From Myxococcales bacterium (GTDB taxonomy: Bacteria; Myxococcota_A; Polyangia; Polyangiales; JADJMO01), in NCBI GenBank assembly GCA_016709545.1, contig JADJMO010000008.1, forward strand, positions 248,001 to 312,000: a stretch of 64,000 nucleotides of DNA. The letters run 5' to 3'. The notes under the pieces were generated by a model. It searched no databases. It was not told the DNA's origin and saw only the letters and a program-made list of their open reading frames with translations. The position numbers and the translations under genes are program-made. Shown piece after piece: positions 38,391 to 48,543 of this stretch. Within the stretch, counting starts at the first letter, position 1, and every line of letters starts with the position of its first letter.

Positions 38391-38406
38391 GGCAGGCGCC
38401 CGCCAT
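38391..38406. repeat. third copy of the GGCAGGCGCC palindrome
   Basis: GGCAGGCGCCCGCCAT, 12 of 14 core bases shared with the palindromes at 37.9 kb, in the gap between the small Cys-rich lipoprotein and the metallothionein-like gene. Confidence 0.4.
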
Positions 38407-38456
38407 TTGAGCGGAGTCACTTGGCCGGGTCCGTCGAAGGGCAACGGCAAGACCCG

Positions 38457-38621
38457 TCAGGCCTTCTTCGCTCGAGCTGCCGCGCAGCCGCAGGAGGGGG
38501 GACAGGCACAGTCGGGCGGGCACCTGCAGGTCGGGCCGCAGCAGCACTCGCCCTCGGCCGGGGGCTGTCCGCACTTGCACGGGCCGGGATTGCAGCAGGG
38601 ACACGCGGTCTTCTCGGTCAT
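38457..38621 (-). CDS. metallothionein-like protein, 54 residues with 14 Cys
   Basis: ATG 38621 with GGAGGA at ideal spacing gives a 54-residue soluble protein: MTEKTACPCCNPGPCKCGQP, then ECCCGPTCRCPPDCACPP and SCGCAAARAKKA. Fourteen cysteines in CxCC, CxC, CCC and CxxxC patterns, no His, one short basic tail. This composition is that of metallothioneins, which bind Zn, Cu or Cd as thiolate clusters, although the sequence is not the BmtA/SmtA type (those contain His and a zinc-finger fold). The frame continues upstream but without coding character. A P1B-type copper ATPase gene is in the same window but 24 kb away. Confidence 0.75.
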   Translation of the reverse strand: MTEKTACPCCNPGPCKCGQPPAEGECCCGPTCRCPPDCACPPSCGCAAARAKKA

Positions 38622-38721
38622 GATGCGTCCTCCAGGGAGTGTGGGCGAAACAATCGCCCCGGTAGACACCGCAGGGCTCTCGATCATTGCACGGACCGCG
38701 CGTGGGGGCTCGGGTCGACCG

Positions 38722-39168
38722 TCACCGATCGAGCTCGAGGTCGATCTTCTTGCATGGGTCGAGCACCTCTGCGCGCGGCGCCGTCGGGTCGAGCAAGCCC
38801 TCACCCGGTGCCCACGGGCGCTCGCGGAGATAGAGGTCGACGAGGGCCTGACAACGGCGCAGCGCGCGCGTGGCGTCGTCGTCGCGCACGACCAGCTCGA
38901 GGATGGGCGAGTCCTTCACCAGGCGGACGTCGAGGTCGAGCGACGCCTCGCCGGCACCGACCACGCGCCGGTGGAAGGTGGGGTCGCGCAGGTACTCCGC
39001 CTGGCTCCGCAGCAGCGGCTCGATCGACGACGAAGACGGGATGGAGTTCCCGAGGACGCGGGGCGCCGGCGCGCGCAGGAGGATGCGCGCGACGGCGTTC
39101 GGTCGGGGCCGGTGTCGGCACCCGTCGAAGAGGACGAGACCGAGCAGCAGGATCCCGAGGCCTCGCAC
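38722..39168 (-). CDS. lipoprotein of unknown function
   Basis: 148 residues. MRGLGILLLGLVLFDGCRHR has a lipobox. The rest (AVARILLRAPAPRVLGNSIP, AEYLRDPTFHRRVVGAGEAS, LELVVRDDDATRALRRCQAL) resembles the periplasmic part of Wzz/chain-length-like proteins in the order strand, helix, strand, but it lacks membrane helices. Only one gene in the direction; function unknown. Confidence 0.7.
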   Translation of the reverse strand: MRGLGILLLGLVLFDGCRHRPRPNAVARILLRAPAPRVLGNSIPSSSSIEPLLRSQAEYLRDPTFHRRVVGAGEASLDLDVRLVKDSPILELVVRDDDATRALRRCQALVDLYLRERPWAPGEGLLDPTAPRAEVLDPCKKIDLELDR

Positions 39169-39309
39169 CGAGGCAGTGTAGCCCAGGCATCGGTGATGGC
39201 TGAGGCCGACCTACTCGATAAGGGGCGAGCTCGTCCCTGCGTCGTGAGCGGCCTGCGGCGAGGCTCGAGCTAGGATCCCTGATCCGAACCAACCGTTGGT
39301 CCGCGAGAC

Positions 39310-39948
39310 ATGATGGCCGCGTTGCACCACCCGCTCCTGGAGGAGCTCGATTCGTCGCTGGCGTCCTTCGTGCCGAAGGAGCCCGTCGCCTTCTCCGGTA
39401 GCTGGACGACGTCGCGCCGCCGGACCTATGAACGCCACGCACAGGATGGCAGTGGCTCGGGCCCCTTCGTCGACGTCGTGGACCATCGATGGCGCGGCGC
39501 GGTCTCGAGCGCGATCCCCTTCGCCGGCGTCTTGCTCCTGCTCACGCCGACGGAGCTCCATTGGGTCAAGTCCGGCCCCGCGGCGTTGACCCACCCCGTT
39601 GATCTGTCGCTCACCGCCCTCGCAGACGACTCGCCCGAACGCGCGACCTTCGGCGCCAGCATGGGTGCCGCTCATACGCCCGCCGTCCCTGTGAGCTACG
39701 ACGCGGACCTCTCGCGAGTCGTCGCGTTGGGTCCGTTGGCCACGACCACCGGCTGCGTGACCGGTGTTGCTCGCGCGGATGGCGCTGCGTTCTTCGTGCT
39801 GCTCCTCCCAGGGAGTGCCGTCGAAACGGGACGCAACCGGCTGTGGCGCCTTCGGGACGCGCTCACCACGCGTTCGCTGTCGCCGTCGGTCCGCGACCTT
39901 CTCACCCGCGGGCGCAGTGGGATCCGCCCGCGCGAGCCTTCGAAGTGA
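39310..39948 (+). CDS. hypothetical protein
   Basis: 212 residues, soluble apart from a hydrophobic stretch AIPFAGVLLLLTPTELHWVK (~60-80), which may be a beta hairpin rather than a membrane helix. Other features: FVDVVDHRWRGAVSSAIPF, VVALGPLATTTGCVTGVARA, basic C-terminus. Not recognised. Its 3' end nearly meets the convergent membrane protein gene. Confidence 0.6.
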   Translation: MMAALHHPLLEELDSSLASFVPKEPVAFSGSWTTSRRRTYERHAQDGSGSGPFVDVVDHRWRGAVSSAIPFAGVLLLLTPTELHWVKSGPAALTHPVDLSLTALADDSPERATFGASMGAAHTPAVPVSYDADLSRVVALGPLATTTGCVTGVARADGAAFFVLLLPGSAVETGRNRLWRLRDALTTRSLSPSVRDLLTRGRSGIRPREPSK

Positions 39949-39967
39949 CTCGACCTCACGCGCGAGC

Positions 39968-40454
39968 TTAGCGAGCGATCGCGGTGACCGTCCGCGATGC
40001 GGCGCTCGATGGCCTCGATGACCTCGTACCGATCCGACACGAAAGTCGCCGGAAACGTCCGCACGCCGCCTCCGCTCAGGGTGAGCACGATGCGCGTCGT
40101 ACTTCCGCCCTTGCGCGCGTGGGTGACGGAGTCGAGCTGGGCGAACGGCAGGTCCCAGGCCCGCAGCTGGAACACACCGACGTTCGGCACGCGCAGGGCC
40201 GTCTCGCCGAGCACGATGGCGCTGTCGAAGAACGCGGTGTAGACGAACAGCGGCAGCCGCACGACGAGCACGAGCACGAAGCCCGCGGCGAGCGCAATGG
40301 CGACGACGTTCAGCACCACCTCCGGCACTTTGCCAGCGAGGCTGGCGAGGATCCCCAGCGCGACGACCGGCACGACCATGGGCACGAGGACTGTCTCGAT
40401 GAACACCCACCCGAGCGAAAGGGGGAACGACGTCGCGCCGGCGTTGCGGGGCAT
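39968..40454 (-). CDS. membrane protein with PH-like domain (3' end uncertain)
   Basis: ATG 40454. Two membrane helices (IETVLVPMVVPVVALGILAS; VVAIALAAGFVLVLVVRLPL), then a PH-like beta domain (GETALRVPNVGVFQLRAW, RIVLTLSGGGVRTFPATF, SDRYEVIEAIERRIADGH). The open frame runs to 39696 across the convergent gene, which is unlikely; a one-base shift near 39972 would end it at TAA 39968-39970, the end used here. Function unknown. Confidence 0.55.
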
Positions 40455-40679
40455 GGAAACGTGATGATACCGCCACGACGCGCGTGGAAGCCCCCACGTG
40501 TTCACACCATTCGTAGCGGGCAACTGAGCCCGTCGCCGCTGCACGGCAAGTTGGGGCCAATCGCAGACGATCTGCATGACGACGCAACTCCTGAGACTAC
40601 GTCAGCAACAGCATCCGAATGACCGAATCAGCTCGGACACGACCTCCGCAAGTGCTGACAGCGGCGACGACGAGACAGA

Positions 40680-40976
40680 CTACGGACAGGGGAACGTCGG
40701 TGACTGAATGCGCCATACCCTGTCTTTTGTGCACAAGATGTCATACGAAAGTGTGAGGGGCGACTCGCCACAGCCGTAGTGGCAGATTGCGCCCACGTGC
40801 TCGCACGGAAGACCCGATGAGGTCCCCGAGCCGTAGAGGCCACAGATCGGCGCATCTGTGCCTAGATCTGCGGATGCCGAGTCGACGCTCGCATCGCTAG
40901 CATCAGCCTGCCGGCCTCCGCACGACGCCAAAGCCACGAACAGTCCGACAGTGGTCATCGCGAGAACGCTCTTCAT
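40680..40976 (-). CDS. small lipoprotein
   Basis: 98 residues. MKSVLAMTTVGLFVALASCG with lipobox, an Asp/Ser/Ala linker and a Cys-containing C-terminal domain (APICGLYGSGTSSGLPCEHV, AICHYGCGESPLT, DILCTKDRVWRIQSPTF). The region around 40.5-41.05 kb is visibly less GC-rich than the rest, which hints at foreign origin. Confidence 0.65.
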   Translation of the reverse strand: MKSVLAMTTVGLFVALASCGGRQADASDASVDSASADLGTDAPICGLYGSGTSSGLPCEHVGAICHYGCGESPLTLSYDILCTKDRVWRIQSPTFPCP

Positions 40977-41078
40977 TGCAAGCGGCCTATGCGCCGTGAC
41001 ATCCACTGACCGGACAACAATTTTGACACGCACCGTCTTGTCCTGCTGGATCTGAACCGACCTACGAGACTCGCACCT

Positions 41079-41474
41079 TCAGAAGCGTACCCCCGAGCGC
41101 ACCAAGAACTGCCAACCGATCTCGCCGCTCCCGGACAGACCCTGGCCCACCCCCGGTCCCACCTCGAGCATCAGCGCAGGCACGCTGACCCCGCAGTACC
41201 CGTAGTAGACGGACAGCCACGCCGCGGTCCTCGCGGGGCCGCCATCCGGGCGATCGAAGACGAGGTGGGCGCGAAGCGGAGTCGCTGGACCTCCGTGAGG
41301 CGCAGGTCGGCGGTGCCACCTCGAGCGCAAGGCTGGCGCCGAACGACCACGACGAGAAGGCCCGCCAGTGGACGCTGGCGCCCACACCGAGGGCCCACCA
41401 TTCCTGAGCTCACGCTCACTCTCGGGCGTCACCTGCCCGCCGGTCGAGACGATGGCGACGACCTCGGGGGTCAC
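41079..41474 (-). CDS. outer-membrane-like protein, frameshifted
   Basis: GTG 41474 overlaps the stop of the preceding gene (GTGA). The reading frame VTPEVVAIVSTGGQVTPESE breaks at about 41395, continues in a second frame as GASVHWRAFSSWSFGASLAL, breaks again at about 41275, and ends in a third as RAHLVFDRPDGGPARTAAWL ... WQFLVRSGVRF, with the aromatic C-terminal residue typical of outer-membrane barrels. It would be about 130 residues, so only part of a barrel. Coupling with the MopE-like gene suggests a related surface role. Confidence 0.5.
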   Translation of the reverse strand: MTPEVVAIVSTGGQVTPESERELRNGGPSVWAPASTGGPSRRGRSAPALRSRWHRRPAPHGGPATPLRAHLVFDRPDGGPARTAAWLSVYYGYCGVSVPALMLEVGPGVGQGLSGSGEIGWQFLVRSGVRF

Positions 41475-42818
41475 TTGGGCGGACGCTCGACCTCGCCCGT
41501 CGGCACCTTCGGCGGGGCCTTGTCCCACCGGATGTTGTCGACGATCGCCGCCGAGTCCAGCACGCCGTCGCTCGTGTCGTTCACCGTGAAGCGGATCACG
41601 ATCTTCTCGCCCGGCTCCACCTCGAACTTCGCCGTCAGCCAGCCGGTGCCGCCGCCGTACACGTAGCGGACGCCCGAGCCGCCATCGATCGTGTCGTCCG
41701 TCGTGGCCGGCGTGGCGCTGGCGCCGTCGAAGTTCGTGCCCTTCAGCGTGCCGGCGACCGTCGCGTCGCCCTCCGTGCCGACGCAGGGCGCCGAGGAGAG
41801 CGCCTTCGCGTCCACGCCCGTCACGCTGCCCGGCTTCGGGCACAGCTGGAAGAAGCCGCTGTTCACCGTGATCGCGCGGCCCTTCGCGTCCTTGGCCACG
41901 TTCGCGCCCGCGACCTTCTTGCCGGTCACCAGCGCGAAGAACGCGTCGTTGAACGAGCTGTTCCAGAACTGGCTGAACTCGCTCGAGAAGAACGCGAAGT
42001 CGAAGCTCATCGCCTTGGCGTTCGTCGGCACCTGGATGAAGAGCCGCACCTCGGCCCAGTCCTGGATGTTGATCAGGGAACCCGGGGAGCGGCGAGGCGC
42101 CGTTCGAGAGCTGCTTGCAGTCGTCCGCGGTCAGCGGGATCGCGGCGCACCCGCCGCTCGCGGGGAACAGATCGAGCGCCTTGGCCGCGCGCGGATCCTT
42201 GCTGCCCCACGGGCCGTTCTGCAGGCCGAAGAACGAGTCGCCGACGCGCGGCTTGTTGTCGCCGAACGCGTTGACGATCTTGCGCTGGCTCGCCTTGGTC
42301 GCGGAGCCGCCCGCGGCGCCGAACTCCGCCTTCACGAGCGGGTCGAACGGCACGCCGGCCTTCGTCTTCGCGCGCTGCGGGCAGAGGTCCGCGGAGCGGC
42401 CGAAGTCCTTCGGGTCGTCCGAGGTGACCGACACCGTGCAGGTCTTCACGGGGTTGTCGACCGTGCCGTCGCAGTCGTTGTCGATCGTGTCGCCCTCGAA
42501 GTCGTAGGCCTCGGGGTTGATCGTCGCGTCCTTGTCGTTGCAGTCGCCCTGCGCGACCGTGTAGCCGTCGCAGTCGAAGTCGGGCTCGGCCGTCGTGCCG
42601 CAGCCCTTGCCGCCGCCGGTCTCGGTCGGGAGCGGCGCGTCGACGACGAAGCCTCCCTCCGTCGCGCCGGTGTCCTCTTCGGTGGAGCCGTCCTCGACGG
42701 CGCCGTCGGTGCCGGCGTCCTTCCCGAACGTGCCGGCCGGGCCCTCGTCCTTGGCGGGCGAGCACGCGGCGACGGTGGAACCGAGCAACAAGGCGACCCA
42801 GGGACCCAAGCGCGACAT
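41471..42818 (-). CDS. MopE-type metal-binding / choice-of-anchor-L lipoprotein (frameshifted)
   Basis: Start MSRLGPWVALLLGSTVAACS with lipobox. Then a Thr/Glu/Gly linker, the MopE-like metal-binding motif (DFDCDGYTVAQGDCNDKDAT and GDTIDNDCDGTVDN), and a choice-of-anchor-L domain (VNAFGDNKPRVGDSFFGLQN; FDFAFFSSEFSQFWNSSFND; DSAAIVDNIRWDKAPP). The frame is lost at about 42079-42083, in a CCCGGGG run, and resumes as SLINIQDWAEVRLFIQVP. About 450 residues when joined. Surface-exposed Ca or Cu binding is inferred from the family. Confidence 0.8.
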
Positions 42819-42945
42819 GGCCACAGGGTTGTCACGCCGCAGGGGCCCCAGCAAGATACTTCGCACACGAAACGTTGGGGCTGACCAATTCCGCCAGTGC
42901 CGTCCTTGTGGCGGCCCGCGCCGACCGCGGGTACCTCTAGCGCCC

Positions 42946-43479
42946 ATGCTGAACGTCCAGAACGAGACCATCGCCCGCCTGCGGGATCGGTTGAAGGAGC
43001 GGGGCGAGCGCCCCTCGTTGTTCGCCACGGATCTGAGCGCGATCGTCGCGGCGCAAGGCAACGACGTGCCGGCCGACGTGCTCCTCCGCTTCGACGCGCT
43101 CTGCGAGGCGATGTACCTGATGGCCACCGCCGACGGTCACCTCGATCCGGCCGAAGAAGACACGCTGCGTGGCGCGATCCGCGAGCTGTCCGAGGGCACG
43201 GTCCGCTCGGTGCACATCCGCTCGATGCTCGAGGGCGCGCAGCAGCGCCTCGCCAAGGAGGGCAAGGACGCGCGGGTCAAGGCCATCGCCCACAACCTCA
43301 GGGGCGACGAGCCCACGGCCGAGGCCGCGTTCGTGCTGGCCGCCGCGATCGCCTTCGCCGACAACGAGATCGCCGACGAGGAGAACGATCTCCTCAACGA
43401 CCTCGCCGAGGCCCTCGGCATCGACGAGGACAAGGCCAACGCCCTCCTCGACGAGCACCAGATCGGCGGCAGCGAGTAG
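42946..43479 (+). CDS. TerB-like protein
   Basis: 177 residues, all-helical, no signal peptide. The TerB/DjlA-like pattern is seen: LLRFDALCEAMYLMATADGH, LDPAEEDTLRGAIRELSEG and the repeat-like second half AFVLAAAIAFADNEIADEEN, DLLNDLAEALGIDEDKANAL. The acidic loops (DGHLDPAEE, DNEIADEEN) are those proposed to bind metal in TerB. Its role here is unknown, since no other ter gene is present. Two nt from the stop of the convergent formylglycine-generating-enzyme-like gene. Confidence 0.8.
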   Translation: MLNVQNETIARLRDRLKERGERPSLFATDLSAIVAAQGNDVPADVLLRFDALCEAMYLMATADGHLDPAEEDTLRGAIRELSEGTVRSVHIRSMLEGAQQRLAKEGKDARVKAIAHNLRGDEPTAEAAFVLAAAIAFADNEIADEENDLLNDLAEALGIDEDKANALLDEHQIGGSE

Positions 43480-43481
43480 CT

Positions 43482-44393
43482 TCAGCTGTCCTTCGCGCAG
43501 CGGAAGCCGAGCCACGCCGCGCGCTGACCACTCGACGCCGACGTGCGTCGGGTGGTCGAGAAGGTCTCCATGCCGTTGAGGTCCCACGCCCCGCCCCGGA
43601 CCACGTGGTCGGTGGAGCCGGAGACCGGCGTGGGAGGGCCGCTCGGGTTCGAGTAGGGATCCCACCAGCTGTCGGACACCCACTCCTCGACGTTGCCCGA
43701 CATCTCGAGCGCGCCGTACGGCGAGGCGCCGAGCGGATAGGTGCCGACCGGCGCCGTGAAGCCCCAGCCGTCGTCTCCCGTGGCCGGGTCGGGCCACATC
43801 GAGGTGTAGGTCTCGCCGAGCTGCGCCATCGCCTCGCGCTGACAGGCGATGTCGCAGCCGTTCATGTGCTTGGCGGTGGGCGCGACGTCTCCCCAGGGGA
43901 AGGCGCGGCTGTCGGTCCCGCGCGCGGTGAGCTCCCACTCGGCCTCGGTGGGCAGGCGCTTGCCCACCCAGCCGCAGTACTTCACCGCCTCGTCCCACGA
44001 GACGCAGTTGATCGGGTGCTGCTCGAAGCCCGGCTTGTCGTAGGTGCAGATCTTGGTGTGGTTCGGCGAGAAGGTGTCGCCGTGGGTGAGCGCGTCGCAC
44101 TGGCCGGCGCTCACGCACGCGCGATACGAACCGGCGGTGACCTCGGTGCGATCGATCAGGAACGACTTGACGGTGACCGAGATGCCGCCGGGAGGATTGC
44201 CGTACGACTGGCCGCCGGGCCACTTGGCCTCGGCGCCCATCTTGTAGGTCGCCCCGGGCACGAACACCGAGTCGCCGCGGTGCTCGAGCTTGCCCTTCAC
44301 GACCGGGGGCACGAAGGCCGCCGCGGGACCTGCCAGGGAGCCGACGAGGGTGGCGAGGCTGAACAGGGCGGCAAGCGCGAGCTCGGAGCGCAC
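43482..44393 (-). CDS. formylglycine-generating enzyme (SUMF1)-like exported protein
   Basis: 303 residues with a signal peptide (MRSELALAALFSLATLVGSL). SUMF1/EgtB-type motifs: VFVPGATYKMGAEAKWPGG, FLIDRTEVTAGSYRACVSAG, PINCVSWDEAVKYCGWVGKR, LPTEAEWELTARGTDSRAFP, YGALEMSGNVEEWVSDSWWD, VVRGGAWD and LGFRCAKDS. It may activate a sulfatase or act as a divergent C-lectin-fold enzyme; the two Cu-binding cysteines of FGE are not both evident, so catalysis is uncertain. Proteins of this type are abundant in Myxococcota and Planctomycetes. Confidence 0.88.
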   Translation of the reverse strand: MRSELALAALFSLATLVGSLAGPAAAFVPPVVKGKLEHRGDSVFVPGATYKMGAEAKWPGGQSYGNPPGGISVTVKSFLIDRTEVTAGSYRACVSAGQCDALTHGDTFSPNHTKICTYDKPGFEQHPINCVSWDEAVKYCGWVGKRLPTEAEWELTARGTDSRAFPWGDVAPTAKHMNGCDIACQREAMAQLGETYTSMWPDPATGDDGWGFTAPVGTYPLGASPYGALEMSGNVEEWVSDSWWDPYSNPSGPPTPVSGSTDHVVRGGAWDLNGMETFSTTRRTSASSGQRAAWLGFRCAKDS

Positions 44394-44439
44394 GAGAGCG
44401 AACGTAGCACCACCGCATCGCTGCCGCTAAGCTCGCGCC

Positions 44440-44937
44440 GTGAACATCCACCTCGAGCACGACATCCGTCTGGGCGAAGACGCCTTCTGGAAGACCTTCT
44501 TCGACCGTGGCTTCAACGAGCGGCTCTACCGCGACTACCTCCACTTCCCCGAGTTCGAGGTGACCGAGCAGACCGAGACCGAGACCGAGATCCGTCGCAA
44601 GCTCCGGGTGCTCCCCAAGCTCGACATGCCGGGCGCGGTGCAGAAGGTCCTCGGCAGCTCGTTCCGCTACGTCGAGGAGGGCACGTTCGACCGCAAGTCG
44701 AAGACGTGGCGCTTCAAGACCATCCCGAGCCTGCTCGCCGACAAGACCAAGAACGAGGGCGTCCTGCGCGTGGAGGCGGCCGGCGACGACAAGGTCAAGC
44801 GCATCCTCGACGTGAGCCTCGAGGTGAAGGTGTTCGGCCTCGGCGGCACGCTCGAGAGCACGTTCGAGAAGGCGATCCGCGACGGCTGGAACAACAGCGC
44901 CCGGTACATGAACGAGCAGGCCGCCAAGGGCCCGTGA
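44440..44937 (+). CDS. DUF2505 (SRPBCC-like) protein
   Basis: 165 residues from GTG 44440. Begins NIHLEHDIRLGEDAFWKTFF and contains the START/SRPBCC-like helix-grip pattern of DUF2505 (RLYRDYLHFPEFEVTEQTET, FRYVEEGTFDRKSKTWRFKT, GGTLESTFEKAIRDGWNNSA). These proteins bind hydrophobic ligands; the ligand is unknown. It precedes the M2 peptidase gene by 41 nt in the same direction. Confidence 0.8.
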   Translation: MNIHLEHDIRLGEDAFWKTFFDRGFNERLYRDYLHFPEFEVTEQTETETEIRRKLRVLPKLDMPGAVQKVLGSSFRYVEEGTFDRKSKTWRFKTIPSLLADKTKNEGVLRVEAAGDDKVKRILDVSLEVKVFGLGGTLESTFEKAIRDGWNNSARYMNEQAAKGP

Positions 44938-44978
44938 CCCCGTGTGACGCCCGCGGCCGTGTCGGCTAGCGCGGTGCC

Positions 44979-46867
<1,889 letters not shown>

Positions 46868-46880
<13 letters not shown>

Positions 46881-47455
46881 AGGTCTGGCTCGTCCGGCAC
46901 GGCGAGACGGACTGGAACCGCGAAGGGCGCTGGCAGGGGCACACCGACGTCCCCTTGAACGCGGAGGGTCGCGCGCAGGCCGAGGCCCTCGCCGCGCGGC
47001 TGCGTGGGCAGCGCCTCGCGGCGATCGCGACGAGCGATCTCTCCCGCGCGCGGGAGACCGCGCAGGCCGTCGCGCAGGTGCACGGGCTGCCGGTGCTCGG
47101 GCCGTACCGCGAGCTGCGCGAGCGCGGCTACGGCGTGTTCGAGGGGCTCACCCGCGAGCAGTGCGAGGCGCAGTACCCGGACCTCGTGCGCTCGGGGCCG
47201 CCGCTCGGGCTGCTCGAGCCGCCGGGCTCCGAGCCGCGCAAGGAGGTGGGCGCGCGCCTCGACCGCATCGTCCGCGCGCTCGTGACGGAGCACGGCGACG
47301 AGCACGCGCCGGTGCTGCTCGTGAGCCACGGCGGCGCGATCCGCACGTTCCTCTCGCACGCGACCGAGGTGATGGTCCCGCCGGTCCCCAACACGGGGAT
47401 CTACGCCGTGGACTTCGACGGCTCTCGCTTCGTGTCCCCCCGGCTGCTCCCATGA
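46868..47455 (+). CDS. histidine phosphatase (phosphoglycerate-mutase-like)
   Basis: 195 residues from GTG 46868, overlapping the M2 peptidase end by 13 nt. Catalytic motif LVRHGETDWNREGRWQGHTD (phosphorylated His and Arg), second His in LLVSHGGAIRTFLS, Arg in ATSDLSRARETA. Substrate may be a phosphosugar, phosphoglycerate-like or alpha-ribazole-type ester (cobC-like); it cannot be told. Its ATG/TGA overlap with the next gene indicates an operon. Confidence 0.9.
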
Positions 47456-47913
47456 GCGACGATCTCGAGGAAGCCCTCGTCCACTGCGCGAGCCTCTATG
47501 TGAGCGGCGACACCGAGGGCGGATTCACGGCGTTCCGGGGTCTCCGCAAGCGGGTCGATGGCTACGCGCCCGCCACCCCTTTCGCCAAGAAGAGGATCGA
47601 GGTGCTCATCGAGCTCGATCAAGTCAAGACCGCCTGCGCGGCCAGCCCCGAGCTGTTCGCGGCCCTCGCGCGCGCGGGGCTGGTCGACGACCAGGACGCG
47701 CTCGACGAGCTCGTGCAGAAGCGCTGGAACAAGGGAACGGCGCCCGGGGCGTCCGCGCTCCGGGACGGCTCGCACCTCTTCGTCGCCTACCGGGCGTCGG
47801 TCGAGCTCGTGAGCGGCAAGAAGCGCATCGAGATGGCGGTCCTCGGGGCGATCGCGCTCGCCGCGCTGGGGGCCTTCGAGCTCATCCAGGCGTTCTGGAG
47901 CGGGTTCCGCTAG
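47452..47913 (+). CDS. hypothetical protein with C-terminal membrane helix
   Basis: 153 residues; ATG 47452 overlaps the previous TGA (ATGA). Soluble helical N-terminal part (LEEALVHCASLYVSGDTEGG, KKRIEVLIELDQVKTACAAS) and a single C-terminal transmembrane helix (MAVLGAIALAALGAFELIQA), so probably tail-anchored in the inner membrane. No family recognised. Confidence 0.75.
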   Translation: MSDDLEEALVHCASLYVSGDTEGGFTAFRGLRKRVDGYAPATPFAKKRIEVLIELDQVKTACAASPELFAALARAGLVDDQDALDELVQKRWNKGTAPGASALRDGSHLFVAYRASVELVSGKKRIEMAVLGAIALAALGAFELIQAFWSGFR

Positions 47914-47952
47914 CGCTTGCAACACGCGGAGATCCTCGGCGATCCTCGGGCC

Positions 47953-48543
47953 ATGAGCGCAATCGCGGGTGGGGCAGTGGCCGGTCTCCTGATCGCCAAC
48001 AACATCGGACGCACGACCAAGGGGATCGAGAAGGCCAAGGAGACGTGGCCCGCGCTCGGCGAGCGTGGCCTCACGGTCGCCGTCGAGGAGACCAGCGGCT
48101 TCGCGATCGCGACCGGCAAGGATCGCCCGAAGGCGCACGGCGAGCTCGGCGGTCACCCGGTGGTCGTGCAGATCCTCACCGACTTCGTGCACTGCGCGCG
48201 CACCGAGATCGTCGTGCAGCGCGCCGGCGCCGACGCCAAGGTGGGCGTCTACCCGAGCCCGGGCGGCGTCCTCGGCCAGCTCCGCGACTGGCTCCAGAAC
48301 GACATCGAGATCGGCGACGAGGGCTTCGACGCCGCGTTCCTCGTCACCGGCAAGCCCGCGGAGGCCGCGAAGTCGGCGCTCTCGAGCGCCGCGTTGCGCG
48401 AGAGGATCGCCGGGCTCGCGGGCGGCTCGTTCGCCGGCCTCGAGCTCGACGCGGAGCGCGTGCGCGTGACCCTGAGCGGCGTGGAGACCGACCCGGCGAC
48501 GCTCGGGGCGGCCCTCGATCTCGCGCTCGCGGCCGCGGGCTAG
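47953..48543 (+). CDS. hypothetical protein
   Basis: 196 residues. Begins MSAIAGGAVAGLLIANNIGR, a weakly hydrophobic N-terminus, then a beta-rich domain (GLTVAVEETSGFAIATGKDR, HPVVVQILTDFVHCARTEIV, GLELDAERVRVTLSGVETDP). No family recognised. Last of the M2-peptidase gene row; it shares its TAG with the convergent BNR gene (CTAG overlap of stops). Confidence 0.7.
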   Translation: MSAIAGGAVAGLLIANNIGRTTKGIEKAKETWPALGERGLTVAVEETSGFAIATGKDRPKAHGELGGHPVVVQILTDFVHCARTEIVVQRAGADAKVGVYPSPGGVLGQLRDWLQNDIEIGDEGFDAAFLVTGKPAEAAKSALSSAALRERIAGLAGGSFAGLELDAERVRVTLSGVETDPATLGAALDLALAAAG

